Origin: Lingula anatina
Taxonomy: Eukaryota > Brachiopoda > Lingulata > Lingulida > Lingulidae
DNA: 64,000 nt
NCBI RefSeq assembly: GCF_001039355.2
Contig: NW_019775439.1
Coordinates: 1-64,000, forward strand
Direction of reading: 5' to 3'
Positions 11,801-22,300 of the stretch are shown one piece after another (position 1 is the stretch's first letter; each line of letters opens with the position of its first letter). The translations under genes were made by a program, and so were the position numbers. The notes under the pieces were generated by a model. The model did no database searches and had not been told where the DNA came from. It worked only from the letters and a program-made list of their open reading frames with translations.

Positions 11801-13251
11801 GTGTCTCCAGATGTGGAGAGAACAAGAAGGTAAACTTTCATTACTTTTTGGAAAATAATCTATAGCAACCACAATGACAAGGTCTTAGTATAGAACTCAT
11901 AGAATTGTAAAAAAAAAATGTTTCCAGCCTGTTGGATGAAGAATAATCATGGCCATCTTCAAAAATGTGATGGACAAGTTTTATTACATTTCAGAAGTTT
12001 TCTGGGTGCAGGGGTACCTGCAGCTTCTCCTGCCATCAACAGAATTGTGGAGGCACTGTGTATAAAACTTTGTGCCAAGTTCAGAAACCCTAGGAAGAGA
12101 GGGGATGTTACTGGATGGAATAAGGTCGTAGACACCTACACCTTAATCAGCCAGGCAGTCCTGGGCAATGGTCACCTAATGGAGCGCACCAATTTAGTGC
12201 TGCCACCCATCAACAATGCCACCTTGCGTTCTTGGTGAGTGTTAGGTTTACCAATTTGATGTGGACTTTATCTTAAGCATGAAGTGTAATAAGCTTTAAA
12301 TTTGTACTTATTGTTAGGGCTGTCATCTGGAAGGAAATGATATAAGTAAATGAGCTGATTATCTTGATCAAAATGATACTGAATCTATGTGCAAACTATT
12401 TATTGGATCATGTAGTTTTTCAATAAATTGGATCTATTTTGTTTTCTACATACACACACGAAAAGATATATCTGCAAGTTTTACTTATAGAAAAAATACC
12501 TATCTGTCCTATGAATTTTGTTTTTATTGGTTATGATGATACAGAAAATATAATTTTGCTGTGTTGTTTATCTGGATCAAAAGGTTTTAGGAATGACATC
12601 AAAAATTTAGAAATAAATGTAAAATATGTATGTAGGAAAACTTCTTATTACAATTCCATTGAGTACCATACAGAAATAGTGAGGTTTGCATTGATATTGA
12701 AACAAACTGAAAAAAATGGTTGCAATTGTCAATTGAACATATGACTGTTTACTGGCTTCAGGTATCACCAAAGGGAGAGACGTCAAGATGTGACACAGCT
12801 GCTACTTGGTGCCACTCTCCCTGGGGCCAAGCTGTCAACTACACCAGATCTCCCAGAGGCACGCCCCAAGCCAGTGCAAACCTCCCTCCCGCATGGCCTG
12901 GTGGAGATGGGAGTGTCTCTGGTAGAAAACAGAGCTGGCCAGGAGGTCACCCCAACCAGGGCAAAAAAAGGGAGTGCCATGCCCCTCAGTATTCAACCAT
13001 CTTTTGCTGTGCCCAAGTCGACCTCATGGTACCAAAAAAAAAGGAAGGCACAAGAGGAGGAGGGAACTGTGGGCAGATACAAAATGAAAAAGGATTTTTT
13101 TGCCTGCAGTTCCTGTGGCCAACCTCGGCGAAAGGAGACTGGGCACAGGCAACTGAAGGGGTATTGGCACTGCCCTAACAGTGCTTTGTCATACGAAGCT
13201 TGGAGGGAAATAACTCTTCAAAAAATTAATGAAAAAAAAGAAAAAAAATGA
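2839..13251 (+). CDS. Multi-exon gene: RDVP repeats, C4 zinc region, DDE/RNase H-like core, C-terminal zinc ribbon (5' end not found)
   Basis: Exons assigned from reading frame and splice sites: 2839-2919, 3104-3154, 3366-3596, 3765-3815, 4249-4356, 4550-4600, 5012-5233, 5424-5474, 5801-5866, (6556-6606 and 6933-6998, duplicated), 7258-8073, 8328-8561, 8756-9314, 9552-9758, 9960-10099, 10416-10472, 10678-10740, 10927-10971, 11161-11238, 11576-11829, 11995-12234, 12762-13251. All phases agree across introns, giving at least 1,363 residues without the duplicated pair. The first exon is missing or further upstream. The central and C-terminal parts resemble large uncharacterised proteins that I recall from fish and invertebrates (DUF6729-like), but this is from memory. 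The function is unknown. A domesticated transposase or nuclease is the best guess. Confidence 0.75.
5285..6402 (+). repeat. ~1.1 kb direct duplication, left copy (right copy 6417-7534)
   Basis: The segment from ttagaagcacagtgctac to the gctgcggcagta block is repeated at 6417-7534 with an offset of 1132 and only a few differences. The junction holds a single N at 6416. The left copy carries exons matching 6556-6606 and 6933-6998 plus the first ~280 nt of the large exon (6126-6402), with an in-frame TGA at 6360-6362. Position at an N join and near-identity favour an assembly duplication (overlapping contig ends or two haplotypes) over a real tandem duplication. The left partial large exon would not be functional. 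Confidence 0.85.
6126..6402 (+). pseudogene. Truncated duplicate of the large core exon
   Basis: It encodes the same start as the exon at 7258 (AQTTSKEHFLPKYW and onward) through FVWSPG, then reads TGA where the intact copy has CGA. It stops matching at about 6402, before the N at 6416. It is probably low-quality contig-end sequence or a haplotype duplicate, not an independent exon. Confidence 0.7.
7258..10099 (+). CDS. Core of the gene: C4 zinc region and RNase H/DDE-like domain
   Basis: Five exons (7258-8073, 8328-8561, 8756-9314, 9552-9758, 9960-10099). The first has a Trp/Pro-rich start (DCWQHPPQP), then CNRC near 7516 and CVRC near 7621, a likely four-cysteine zinc site. LLYVDRDCC ends the second exon region, VRLDIWHFMRRF opens the third, and EGLARWNIDRGRDA lies in the fourth. 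Two Asp residues on predicted strands followed by a Glu are what a DDE/RNase H-fold active site looks like, but I cannot confirm the fold. The intron-rich structure and absence of flanking terminal repeats argue for a host gene rather than an active transposon. The acceptor at 7257 (atcaacag) fixes the start of the large exon; the ATGs just upstream are probably intronic. Confidence 0.7.
10416..11238 (+). CDS. Acidic linker exons with FPIPEEE repeats
   Basis: Four short phase-0 exons: 10416-10472, 10678-10740, 10927-10971 and 11161-11238. The last three share the pattern FPIPEEEQExxSSLL, and the final one holds a doubled SSLPEEEQESPSSLL unit. Intron sequences between them are also similar, so the array arose by tandem duplication of an exon with its flanks. 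The encoded segment is Glu/Ser-rich and probably a disordered linker. Confidence 0.75.
11576..13251 (+). CDS. C-terminal exons with zinc-ribbon-like motif
   Basis: Exons 11576-11829, 11995-12234 and 12762-13251 join with matching phases (AG|A for Arg, TG|G for Trp). The helical stretch GIPGWDKVDRLTNHLLNF begins the part, followed by NRIVEALCIKLCAKF and NNATLRSWYHQRRERR. The last exon is rich in basic residues and ends with CSSCG, then GHRQLKGYWHCPN, which looks like a degenerate zinc ribbon, before a Lys/Glu-rich tail and a stop at 13249-13251. Small C-terminal ribbons of this type end several DDE-like uncharacterised proteins, as far as I recall. Confidence 0.7.
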
Positions 13252-13278
13252 AACAAAACAGTGCTTTTAAAAAATATA

Positions 13279-13288
13279 AATAAATAAA
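13279..13288 (+). terminator. Candidate polyadenylation signal of the RDVP-repeat gene
   Basis: Two overlapping AATAAA hexamers lie 28-37 bases after the stop codon at 13251. This is the first such signal downstream and fits a very short 3' UTR. Confidence 0.5.
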
Positions 13289-13337
13289 AATTGTGGAAAA
13301 TTGTCTGTCAGATTTAGGTTTAGTTTTTTTTTTCTTA

Positions 13338-14330
13338 AAGTTGTGTTGATTAGATGCCATGTAAATTGACACTTGGATTTTTGTAAGTTAGAAATAATAA
13401 CAGCTCTACTGCTGTCATCTTAAGGGTTATTTTAAGTTGTGTTAATTGAATTTCATGTAAATTGATACTTGAATGGATTTATTCTAGGGTTTCTGAACTT
13501 TTGTCCAGGACTGCCTGGCTGATTAAGGTGTAGGTGACCTTGTTCCATCCAGTAACATCCCCCTCTTCCTAGGGTTTCTGTAATTTGCACATAGTTTTAT
13601 ACATATTCCTTCCACGATTCTGTTTAGGGCAGGAGAAGCGGCAGGTAACCCTGCACCCAGAAAACTTCTGAAATGTAATAAAACTTGTCCATCTTCCAGA
13701 CAGGACAGACTGTTGTTCTAGGTATGGCCGATGACTCCTTTGTTTATCATAATCATTCAACATGATGCACATCATCTCTGTGAAATTGAGAAGGTGATTC
13801 GCAACTCTACTGCTGTCATGTTTAGTTTATTTATGTTGTGTTGATTAAATGTCATGTTAATTGATACTTATATTGAATGGATTTTTGTAAGTTAGAAATA
13901 ATAACAGCACCACTGCTGTCATGTTTAGTTTTTTTTAAGTTGTGTTGATTAAATGTCATGTAAATTGATACTTATATTGAATGGATTTTTGTAAGTTAGA
14001 AATAATAACAGCACCACTGCTGTCATGTTTAGTTTTTTTAAGTTGTGTTGATTAAATGTCATGTAAATTGATACTTATATTGAATGGATTTTTGTAAGTT
14101 AGAAATGATAACAGCACTACTGCTGTCATGTTTAGTTTTTTTTTAAGTTTTGTTGAGTGAATGTCATGTAAATTGATACTTATATTGAATGGATTTTTGT
14201 AAGTTAGAAATGATAACGGCTCTATTGCTGTCATGTTTAGTTTTTTAAGTTTTGTTGATTAAATGTCATGTAAATTGATACTCATATTGAATGGGGTTTT
14301 GTAAGTTAAAAATAATAACAATATATAAAT
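13338..14330. repeat. ~105 bp tandem repeat array interrupted by an inverted gene fragment
   Basis: Units begin aagttgtgttgatta, continue with atgtcatgtaaattgatac and ggatttttgtaagttagaaa, and end in a ctgctgtcatgttta block. Starts lie near 13338, 13433, 13833, 13937, 14040, 14145 and 14247. Homogeneity is highest from 13833 on. The array is split at about 13490-13802 by an inverted copy of the upstream gene. Confidence 0.85.
13490..13802 (-). pseudogene. Inverted, internally deleted copy of exons 11576-11829 and 11995-12234
   Basis: On the minus strand this reads like the parent from the NFTEM region through PYLEQQSVLSGR, then jumps directly to the end of the parent intron (gatggacaagttttattac and the ttcag acceptor) and on into the next exon. 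Parent bases of roughly 11775-11968 are missing. Retained intron sequence shows it is a DNA-level inverted duplication and not a retrocopy. Frames are broken. Confidence 0.8.
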
Positions 14331-15122
14331 TATCCATGTCTCTGTTTTTTATATTCATGACTAGATTTATTCTTTAATTTTATTTCTAGAAAATCCTCAG
14401 GAATGATGTCCTAAAATACAGAAAAGCAATCAGAAATAATTAAGAAAACAAATTATATTAATATCTCTTTTCTATGAATTTGGGTATTATCCCCATCCTC
14501 AGTCCTTAAAAATTATCAAAACCAGAATCCCTTAAAAAATTATTAGAAATCTAGAAATATGACCTATTTTTTTTAATCTTGGAAAAAATTTACAAATAAT
14601 GTGTATTAAATACGGAAAAAAATTTTGCTTTCTAGGATAAAAATGCATTAATCATATCTCTATTTTTTCTTTTATATTTATCTTTGAATTTGTATTTTTA
14701 TATCTAATTTTTTTAATCTTGGTAAAAATTTATAAATAATGCATATTAAACAAAAAAAATTGAGAAATTTTTAAAGTGAAATAAAGAAGATTAAAAAGAT
14801 GCATTAATCATATCTCTATTTTTTTCTTTGTATGTATGTATGTAATTGGGTTTTTTAAATAAAATTCTTTTAATCTTGAGAAATATCTATAAATGATGTG
14901 TATTAAAAACAGAAAAAAATCGAAAAAATTCAAAAATTGAAAGAAAATAAAAGAATTGCATTGCTTGGACTTGAACCAGTGTTAGTTTCTTATCCCTTTC
15001 CCCCTCTTTCCCCCCTTTTTTTCCCCCCTTTTTCCCCCCTTCTTTCCCCCCCGACCGAGTACTTTATGCCCCCGCTTTGGCGCAAACATGGGCACATTGG
15101 TCGCCCAGCTGCTTATCTACGT

Positions 15123-15130
15123 TATAAAAG
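15123..15130 (+). promoter_or_regulatory. TATA-box-like site
   Basis: TATAAAAG lies about 125 bases before an ATG that opens a 97-codon frame. This is weak evidence for a promoter. Confidence 0.25.
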
Positions 15131-15254
15131 GTTGTTCTCAATCATGAATCATTGACCCGATTGAAATGCTTCCCCGAGCTTTGGAATTTGAACTACGAAC
15201 TTACCTTAAACTATTAACGTTCGTTGGGTGGCGCCTGGCTGTTTCACACTAAAT

Positions 15255-15548
15255 ATGTCCACTTCGTGCCGATCAACAACTAAAATACCTCCATGTTCGA
15301 CTTGTGGCGGGAGTCATATCATGAACTTAGTGGTAGCCAGGTCCTTCCTTGATGAAATTGATAAGAAGGCTGCCCGTGACCTAGTCAGTTCTTTGATCGA
15401 AGGTCGTTTACTTTCTGTTTACCTGGTCACTAAAGGCGTGGTCGTATTAACACGTACTACGCGTAGAGCTCAGCCAGTTGTTTCACACAACTCTATATCG
15501 TGCCTATCCAGTCCAGAAAGAAAACGCCTTGAACACGTTTTAGAGTGA
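15255..15548 (+). CDS. Unassigned small ORF (97 aa)
   Basis: The frame starts at an ATG (MSTSCRSTTK), contains CSTCGG, a segment SLIEGRLLSVYLVTKGVVVL with hydrophobic character, and ends RKRLEHVLE. Local GC is higher than in the flanks and a TATA-like box precedes it. I do not recognise a family. It could be a small gene, a first exon, or chance. Confidence 0.2.
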   Translation: MSTSCRSTTKIPPCSTCGGSHIMNLVVARSFLDEIDKKAARDLVSSLIEGRLLSVYLVTKGVVVLTRTTRRAQPVVSHNSISCLSSPERKRLEHVLE

Positions 15549-15563
15549 AGTCCCTCCTCACGG

Positions 15564-15605
<42 letters not shown>

Positions 15606-16936
15606 GTTAGCAGTGAAGTTAACACCCTCAGTTAACACGCTTCAGTGGTCTCACTGTACATAACCTAGATTCTATTGATAGCTCAGATGCATTGTTGTTT
15701 CGGTCGTTTTCGTGACGACATTCGCTGGAATCGGTTACCCGAATGGAAATAAGACAAATAACAGATTACAGTGTAAACACTGAAAGTATTAAAATATTAT
15801 TTTTGTAATGATTTTTCACTTGAAATAGATTATTTTTCGTAAATAAACGAACTTGACATAGCCTCACGACATAGGCAGAGTACACGGGCGACTTGATGAG
15901 TTATTTTCAGGGGCAGTGTGCCGTCGTACACGTGCTGCCTGTAAATTAAGATCAAATTTTAATCCGGAAATCAAATTTCTTACTTTGGTAAGAAATGTTT
16001 AGGGTGTTGCTCCAAATTGGATATTGCTTTTATCGCAGTGTCATTCATTCTTGCTCCTTATCAAGAGGATTCCAAAATGATGCGTCATTATGTGAAATAT
16101 TCCTGGAAATAATACATTGAATGCAGAGAAACTTGAAATGCAGTTTGAAATGTATAAAAGAACACGTGCCTAGGAGTGCAGTGGAGACCATTAAGAAGAT
16201 TTTTTTCTTAAAATAGGTATCAATCTTTTTATCTGTTGTGAAATCGCTCTTCTCCGGGCGGATTTTAAAGAAGTCATTCTCACCAGCTAAGGGCGGGTCA
16301 TAAAAAATCATTCTTAACTTACGCGTGCTTCGACGGGGGAGGGGCACGAGCGATTATAACTAATCCGCCCGCTTTATCCCAAGATAATGGACTTAATACG
16401 TACCAGATTCATGCGTGTTTTTTATTTCTTTTTATGGGACCTGGTTAAGGATTAACACAATGGCATTTGCCTTACTGGTATCTTCACAGTAACCGTGTAA
16501 CGAAATGACTGTCGTTATTTTATAAACGTTAAATGCTGGATAAAATGAACAAAAGCAAAGACATATTGCCGACTGTATGATCACTTCCACCCTCTACCAG
16601 GGCCACAGATTGATTTTTCACTAGATATTCACAAATGTCTGATAGATAAATGGATACATAGACGGTCATTTTGCTGTCTCTGATTTTTGGAAATTCTGCC
16701 TATATAATATCTGCCATCCTTGTTTAAACAAATTACGTGATCCTGATGTTATGGATTACAGAATTCCTTTTTGTTTGTTTGTTTGTATGTTTGTTTTTAA
16801 TAAAGACCCCAAGACAATTAAGATACGATGTTTTAATTTGAAAATTTTGATTTACATGCTGTTTAAATAAAAAATGTTCATTAAAGGCTGTCAATTTAAA
16901 TAACTGTAAGTCAGGTTGAGTCACGATTTTTGTGCG

Positions 16937-16973
<37 letters not shown>

Positions 16974-17786
16974 GCGTGAGAGAGAGAGAGAGAGAGAGAG
17001 AGAAGTTTAACCAACAGACGTCTGCGTTGTGTTGAAATAACCAAACAATGGCGATAATTCACTCCTTATAAAACTGATATCAGAATTCCTTACAGTAGGA
17101 GAGGAGAGAGGAAGCGAGACAATCGTGATAATCCACGGGGTAGTACCGTTGATCTGAGCACTAGGCGCCGATGTCTAAAACCCTTCAGCATGCCATCTAG
17201 GGATAGAGTCCCCAGAAGGTTTAACCAGTAAATAACAACATGCAAAAACAACATCAGCCTATACTGGGTGGTTTGCTTCTGATGGCAGTCAAGTTAGGCC
17301 TCAGTTCAAAGCATTCTAGAGTATATTTTATACAGAATATCGCACAGGCATGATGATTATATATATTATGCATAATTATGAAAATTGTGATTAAAATTTG
17401 GGAAAAGGTTTATAAAATGAATCAAATAAAAATATTGACTGAAGAGAGAAAGAGAGTCAATTTGCGTCAACTGCATTTTGCATTTTGGAACATAAGTGAG
17501 ATCGGCTTATAACACAAAAGACCATTAAACATTGAACTTATGCAATCGACATTAATTGCAATGGGAATACATGCGCATTTGCGTGCGACCCGTTTTCTAT
17601 TTTTTATACCTGTGGGAATCATAACCGTACACAATCGATGAATTTTAATCGGCCTGGGTTTGTCACATTGCATAAGGGAGAGTAAACTGTGGCGCAATCG
17701 ATGGTTACATCCGATAAACGGCCTTGTTAGCACCGGCCATTTATTATTTAAAACCTCTCTTCCGTTCAAAAGTTGTTTGATTACTT

Positions 17787-17828
<42 letters not shown>

Positions 17829-18467
17829 TGAGAAGGGGGAAGTGAGAGGTAGAAATGTGGGCGGTCCATAGGGAATATTATCAAGTTGTTGTTGTACCCG
17901 CTGTCATCGCAACATCAACTGCTTAGGATATCTCAATTAAGTTATACACTGTGCATATCGTACAAGATTAAATGATAAGATAGAGTCCATATATAATTCA
18001 AAGTTAATGATGATTGCCTACAACTGTATCCCATTTTATAATTAGAAACTAATTAGCGAAAGAACTTATTAGAATCTAAAATTTTAAATTATTTAAAAAT
18101 AGGTCTATTTGAGGGGGAAATAAAGAGAAATATTTTCCATCCATAACATGTCCACTAGATCATGTCAAACTGACCAGCATTAACAATATTTTCTGGGCAA
18201 TTGTCTATATTGGACTAGTATGTGCGAAAGCATCGTTAATTGAGACCGCATTCAAAGATTGCGAACAGTCGCAATTTCCTTTTTTGAAGTTATCACAATT
18301 TAAGTGGCTTATATAATTACTTTTTATTTTTCATTTTAGAATTATTTTTATTATTTTTTTATTTTTTTTATTTTTGAAACGAGTCAGTCTCACTGCTATT
18401 ACCCTTATTCATTTCCCAGCGCTTCTTATTAAGTAAACTAGTGTCGTGTAGTAGGAGCCTAATCATG

Positions 18468-18628
18468 CAGGCCCGTAGCCAGTAATTTCAAAAGGGGGTT
18501 CTTTGTTTTTATGAAAAAGTGGACCTTTCACCATGAAACCTTCGTGTACCTAGATAAATTTTTTCCCTGAGGGGATTTTTACCCGGCAAAAAGAGGGGTT
18601 CTTTCGAACCCCCCCTCTCCCCCCCCCT
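18468..18628. mobile_element. Foldback element, 'cccgtagccag' family
   Basis: It begins caggcccgtagccagtaatt, holds aaaagtggacctttcac in the middle and ends in a C-rich block after ggttctttcgaac. The best copy, at 60278-60441, has matching terminal inverted repeats. Here the right terminus is eroded into a C tract. Confidence 0.65.
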
Positions 18629-18749
18629 AATTATTATTCTAATTATTATTCTGTATTTTTCATAATATTTTCAAGCTATTTAACCAATGAGATTACAGTA
18701 GGCCCTACATTCCTTTATCATCCCATCTCTTTGATGGTAGGTAATTTCA

Positions 18750-18752
<3 letters not shown>

Positions 18753-18794
<42 letters not shown>
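18753..18794. repeat. Poly-A tract of 42 bases
   Basis: An uninterrupted run of A. It could be the tail of an old retroposon, but no element body was recognised upstream. Confidence 0.9.
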
Positions 18795-18796
<2 letters not shown>

Positions 18797-19169
18797 TAGG
18801 TTAGTTAATGAATTGCCAAACTAATTGATTTGAATGGATGAGACATTGCTCAAGTCACCATACAAATAAATGTAGGCTAATAACTTAATACCGAAAATCA
18901 AAGGTGGGTATAAAAAGATGCCTGGCCTACAGTAGGCCTACTCTCTGCTTGCTGTGCACGTTTTTTTCCCACCAGCTCATAAACTACTGTGGTGGGTGCA
19001 TGAAAGGCTTGATCTGATCTCATCGGCGGTGACAAGAACACTCAAAAGTGTGGCGTTGTCATAATGACCAGGAACAAACCAATGGACCTGTTACAAATCA
19101 ACATGCAACAACTGTTACAAATCAACATGCAACAACTTGCAACATCAGGGCGAAAAAATAAAAAACGAA

Positions 19170-19179
19170 GCGCCATCTT
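19170..19179 (-). promoter_or_regulatory. YY1-like site upstream of the zinc-finger gene
   Basis: The minus strand reads AAGATGGCGC, matching the YY1 core AAGATGGCG, about 140 bases before the proposed start codon at 19320. YY1 sites near starts are common in TATA-less animal promoters. No other promoter element was identified. Confidence 0.35.
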
Positions 19180-19319
19180 CAGGCAGGTTGTCCTAGAGCG
19201 AAACTAAGACTCCGGATAAAAGTGGGCTTTACATTGCATTTACCACTGCACCACTTTGTGTCCGTACACATTGTCTACTAAAATGCATTAGGAATTATTA
19301 GGATTTATTTGCTCAGCAC

Positions 19320-22300
19320 ATGAATCAAATTGCAGAATCTTCGCTGGAATGGGAGTACCGAAAGGGAGACCTTGCTGTACTCATAGAGACGGTGAGCCTG
19401 GACCTATAGTCTTGAGAGAGGGGGTGGGGAGGGGTGGTTGCATGAAGACAAGTCCGATTCGGAGGCCTGTCACCTGTATCAATCCTATTGCAGTCTGAGT
19501 TTGACGCATCAGTTGGGGTTTCAAGGGGAATGTACCTTGAACCACATTGACGAAAGTATATATTTACTTCCTCAGAAACCTAAGTACCCAGTATTAGAAA
19601 AAAAAACCTGTTTGTTTTGGTATAGAAATACAGCTGTACTAGTACAGTATATCTCGTTTCTTTGTTTATTTATTTTTTCATGTGTTTAAATTTGTCAACA
19701 CTTTTCAGTAATTATTTTTGTGAATGCATTTGCTGTCATCAATTATTTGAGTGTATGTATTATCCAACAGGACAGTTATAGTCCCATATTAATCCTGCAC
19801 CTTACTAGAATAATTTTGAACTATCAGTAAACATACATAACCTGTACTTTAGGCTGTGGTCTACCTGTAAGTTAGGCTTCGTTCACATGCAATGTCTATT
19901 TTCTAAATTCTATTTTCTATTCGCGCTATCTTATGATCACGGTCTGTCCACTGAATATCCCGCTGCGTAACTGGCAGCGCGAGCCAGTTACTTATAGTAA
20001 CTTATAGTAACTGGCTCGCGCAGCCAGTAATTACGCGGCGGGATATTCAGGGCACAGANCGAAGCCTTAATGTATCAATTAAGTAACACTGGTTTAATGA
20101 TTTGTCATATAAAGTAATTGGTGTTACTTTTTTTACAGTAGGTGAAGGATTATAATTTTTCAACTTATGAAACGGATGCCACTCTCTCTCTCTCCCTCTC
20201 TCTCTCTCTCTCTGCATCTAAATGCAGTAGCAATCTAGGAAGAGATATCTGTTTGGAATTAAGAGGAATTAAGTAAGACAAAACAGGTCCTTGCAAATAC
20301 TAATAGTTGCCAGAAATGGGCCGAGGTGGCATATACAGTATGTTGCACTGTTTGACACTCAAGTGACTCCACAGCCTCAGAGTTATAAAATGTTTTATGA
20401 ACTTGCTTTTTTATAGTATTTTATTTTACTAGTATGCTTCAAATTTAATCCTGAAGATATTTTGCTTCTTTTCAGTTAGAACATGCCATTTCAATTGTGA
20501 AGACTTTGCCACAGGAGAAAGGGAAAGAAGCATGGTTGTTGTGGAAGGCCTTTACAGAAAAAATTCTGAATCTCTTACAAGGTGTATGTAAAGAAGATGC
20601 GATGATTGGGCCACAAAATGAACTATACCGAACTTCCAAAGCAAGAACAGAAAGAATGGAGGTGGAATCTGAGATAAGTTCACATGGAATGGCAAATAAT
20701 TCTGGTACTAGTACTTCTTCGGCGACTTGTTTAAAATGTATAAGTCAGAAAAAGACCGACCTTGTATGTACCACAGTTTCACCAGTCTGGGATCACCTGA
20801 CTGAGTCTGAGAACGCTGGCGTTCACAGTATCACAGCTGCTCACTCAGATGAGAGTCATAGTGCTAAAGAGAGTGATAGCAGCACATTGGGGAGAACAAG
20901 ATATCAGACCAGACATGCATTTAGAAAATTTACTCAAATAAACAGTCACAGTACTGAACAACCAACAGTAGTAGAAAAAGAGATTTTGGGTCTTGAAAAG
21001 CAGCCAACCAAAAGTTGTGAACTTGTAGATGGCTGTACTATGGGGGAACATATCCAAGAAAGCTTCGGAATATTTTCCAAAGAAAGAACCGATAAAATAA
21101 AAAAATTTGGTGAATTTAAGGCTGAAAATAAGAATCCTGACAATTTGAAAGTTTTTACAATGGATAAAGATCAACAACTTGTAAATATGTCTGAAGGTTT
21201 AGAAGGAGCATGTAATGCAAGTTCCAAGAAGAAAACATGTAAAGAATGTGGGAAGATTCTCTGCAATACATCTTCATTAAACAGTAGGTGCTCCACAGTT
21301 TTTTCATTCTGTAATAATTGAATTTATTGTAAAACCTCTACTACCTCACTTATTTAAAATTGACCTTTCTGAAATTAAAACCAGAATGCATTAATATTTA
21401 TTATCCCCTCTTATTTGTCACCCAGTAAGGAAGCTTAAAGCAATACCTGGGACAACCTTGCTTCCAAACGTGTTAAACCAGCAGATTCTGATGTTGCGGA
21501 AAATTTGCAATTGTAGAACTCCAACTGAGAAAGATTGATTAACTTTTATTCTGAACACAGCCTGAGTAAAATCTCCAGAGACCAAAAGGGTTATACAGGA
21601 CCTCCCATAACACAATTAACCAACTTGCACAGACTTATCAAAAAGTATATCGCTCAGTGTGAAAAGGACCCATGTTTTAACAGTTGAGTGGGTCTTAGCC
21701 ACACATTAATATGTAACAGTTCCTGTACATTATATTTCAGTTCACATGCGTGTTCACTCAGAGTATAAACCGTACAAATGTCCCAAGTGCAGCAAGTGCT
21801 GGGCTGTGAAGAGTAACTGGAAGCGTCACGTCAGCAAGTGCAGGATGAAACTGGCAGGCGGGGACAGAGGTGGTGTGTTCTGTATAGTTATAAATGTTTT
21901 TATAATCTATTTTTTAACATACAAATGAATGTTTTAGTCATCAAACAATAGTGAATAATGAACATAAGTGGATAAAAATGCTGCTTAATAGTTAAGATGA
22001 ATCCAATGTCGCAATCTTAATCTAAGATCTTTCACAGGAAACTGATTAATTTCAAAGTGAGTTGCGATATTTGATCTCTTCAGTTTATTTTTTGACTTTT
22101 TTCTTGGACAGTGTTTGCCTGGTGTAATCATTTTTTTATTGGAGGATTTGATAGTTATATATACATGCATGTACATCAACAAAATGAATATACCAGGTAC
22201 TACTGTACATATTGCCTAACATGAAAATTGATTTGGATTTTCAAATTGTTCAAAAAAATCTATTGGTAGATAATGCTAAAGTGAAGTGATCATGTAAAAT

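Larger units (their letters stand above)
14331..19319. other. Intergenic region with microsatellites, no firm gene
   Basis: Simple repeats: (CT)n at about 15564-15603, (TG)n then (GA)n at about 16937-17003, (GA)n at about 17793-17826 and a poly-A run at 18753-18794. One small open frame (15255-15548) is listed separately. A foldback element lies at 18468-18628, and a 24 bp direct repeat (tgttacaaatcaacatgcaa core) at about 19089-19137. Otherwise I see no gene, tRNA or rRNA. Confidence 0.6.

Noticed and set aside
12439-12744. A 101-codon open frame in the intron before the last exon of the RDVP-repeat gene
   Set aside because: AT-rich, no recognisable domain, lies wholly between a good donor (12235) and acceptor (12761) whose phases match.
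14940-14975. Possible tRNA or SINE: minus strand reads ggttcaagtccaagcaatgc, similar to a B box
   Set aside because: No cloverleaf, A box or acceptor stem could be built; the adjoining sequence is a C-rich tract.
16733-17062. Minus-strand frame with Leu-Ser and His-Thr runs
   Set aside because: It translates a (TG)n/(GA)n microsatellite.
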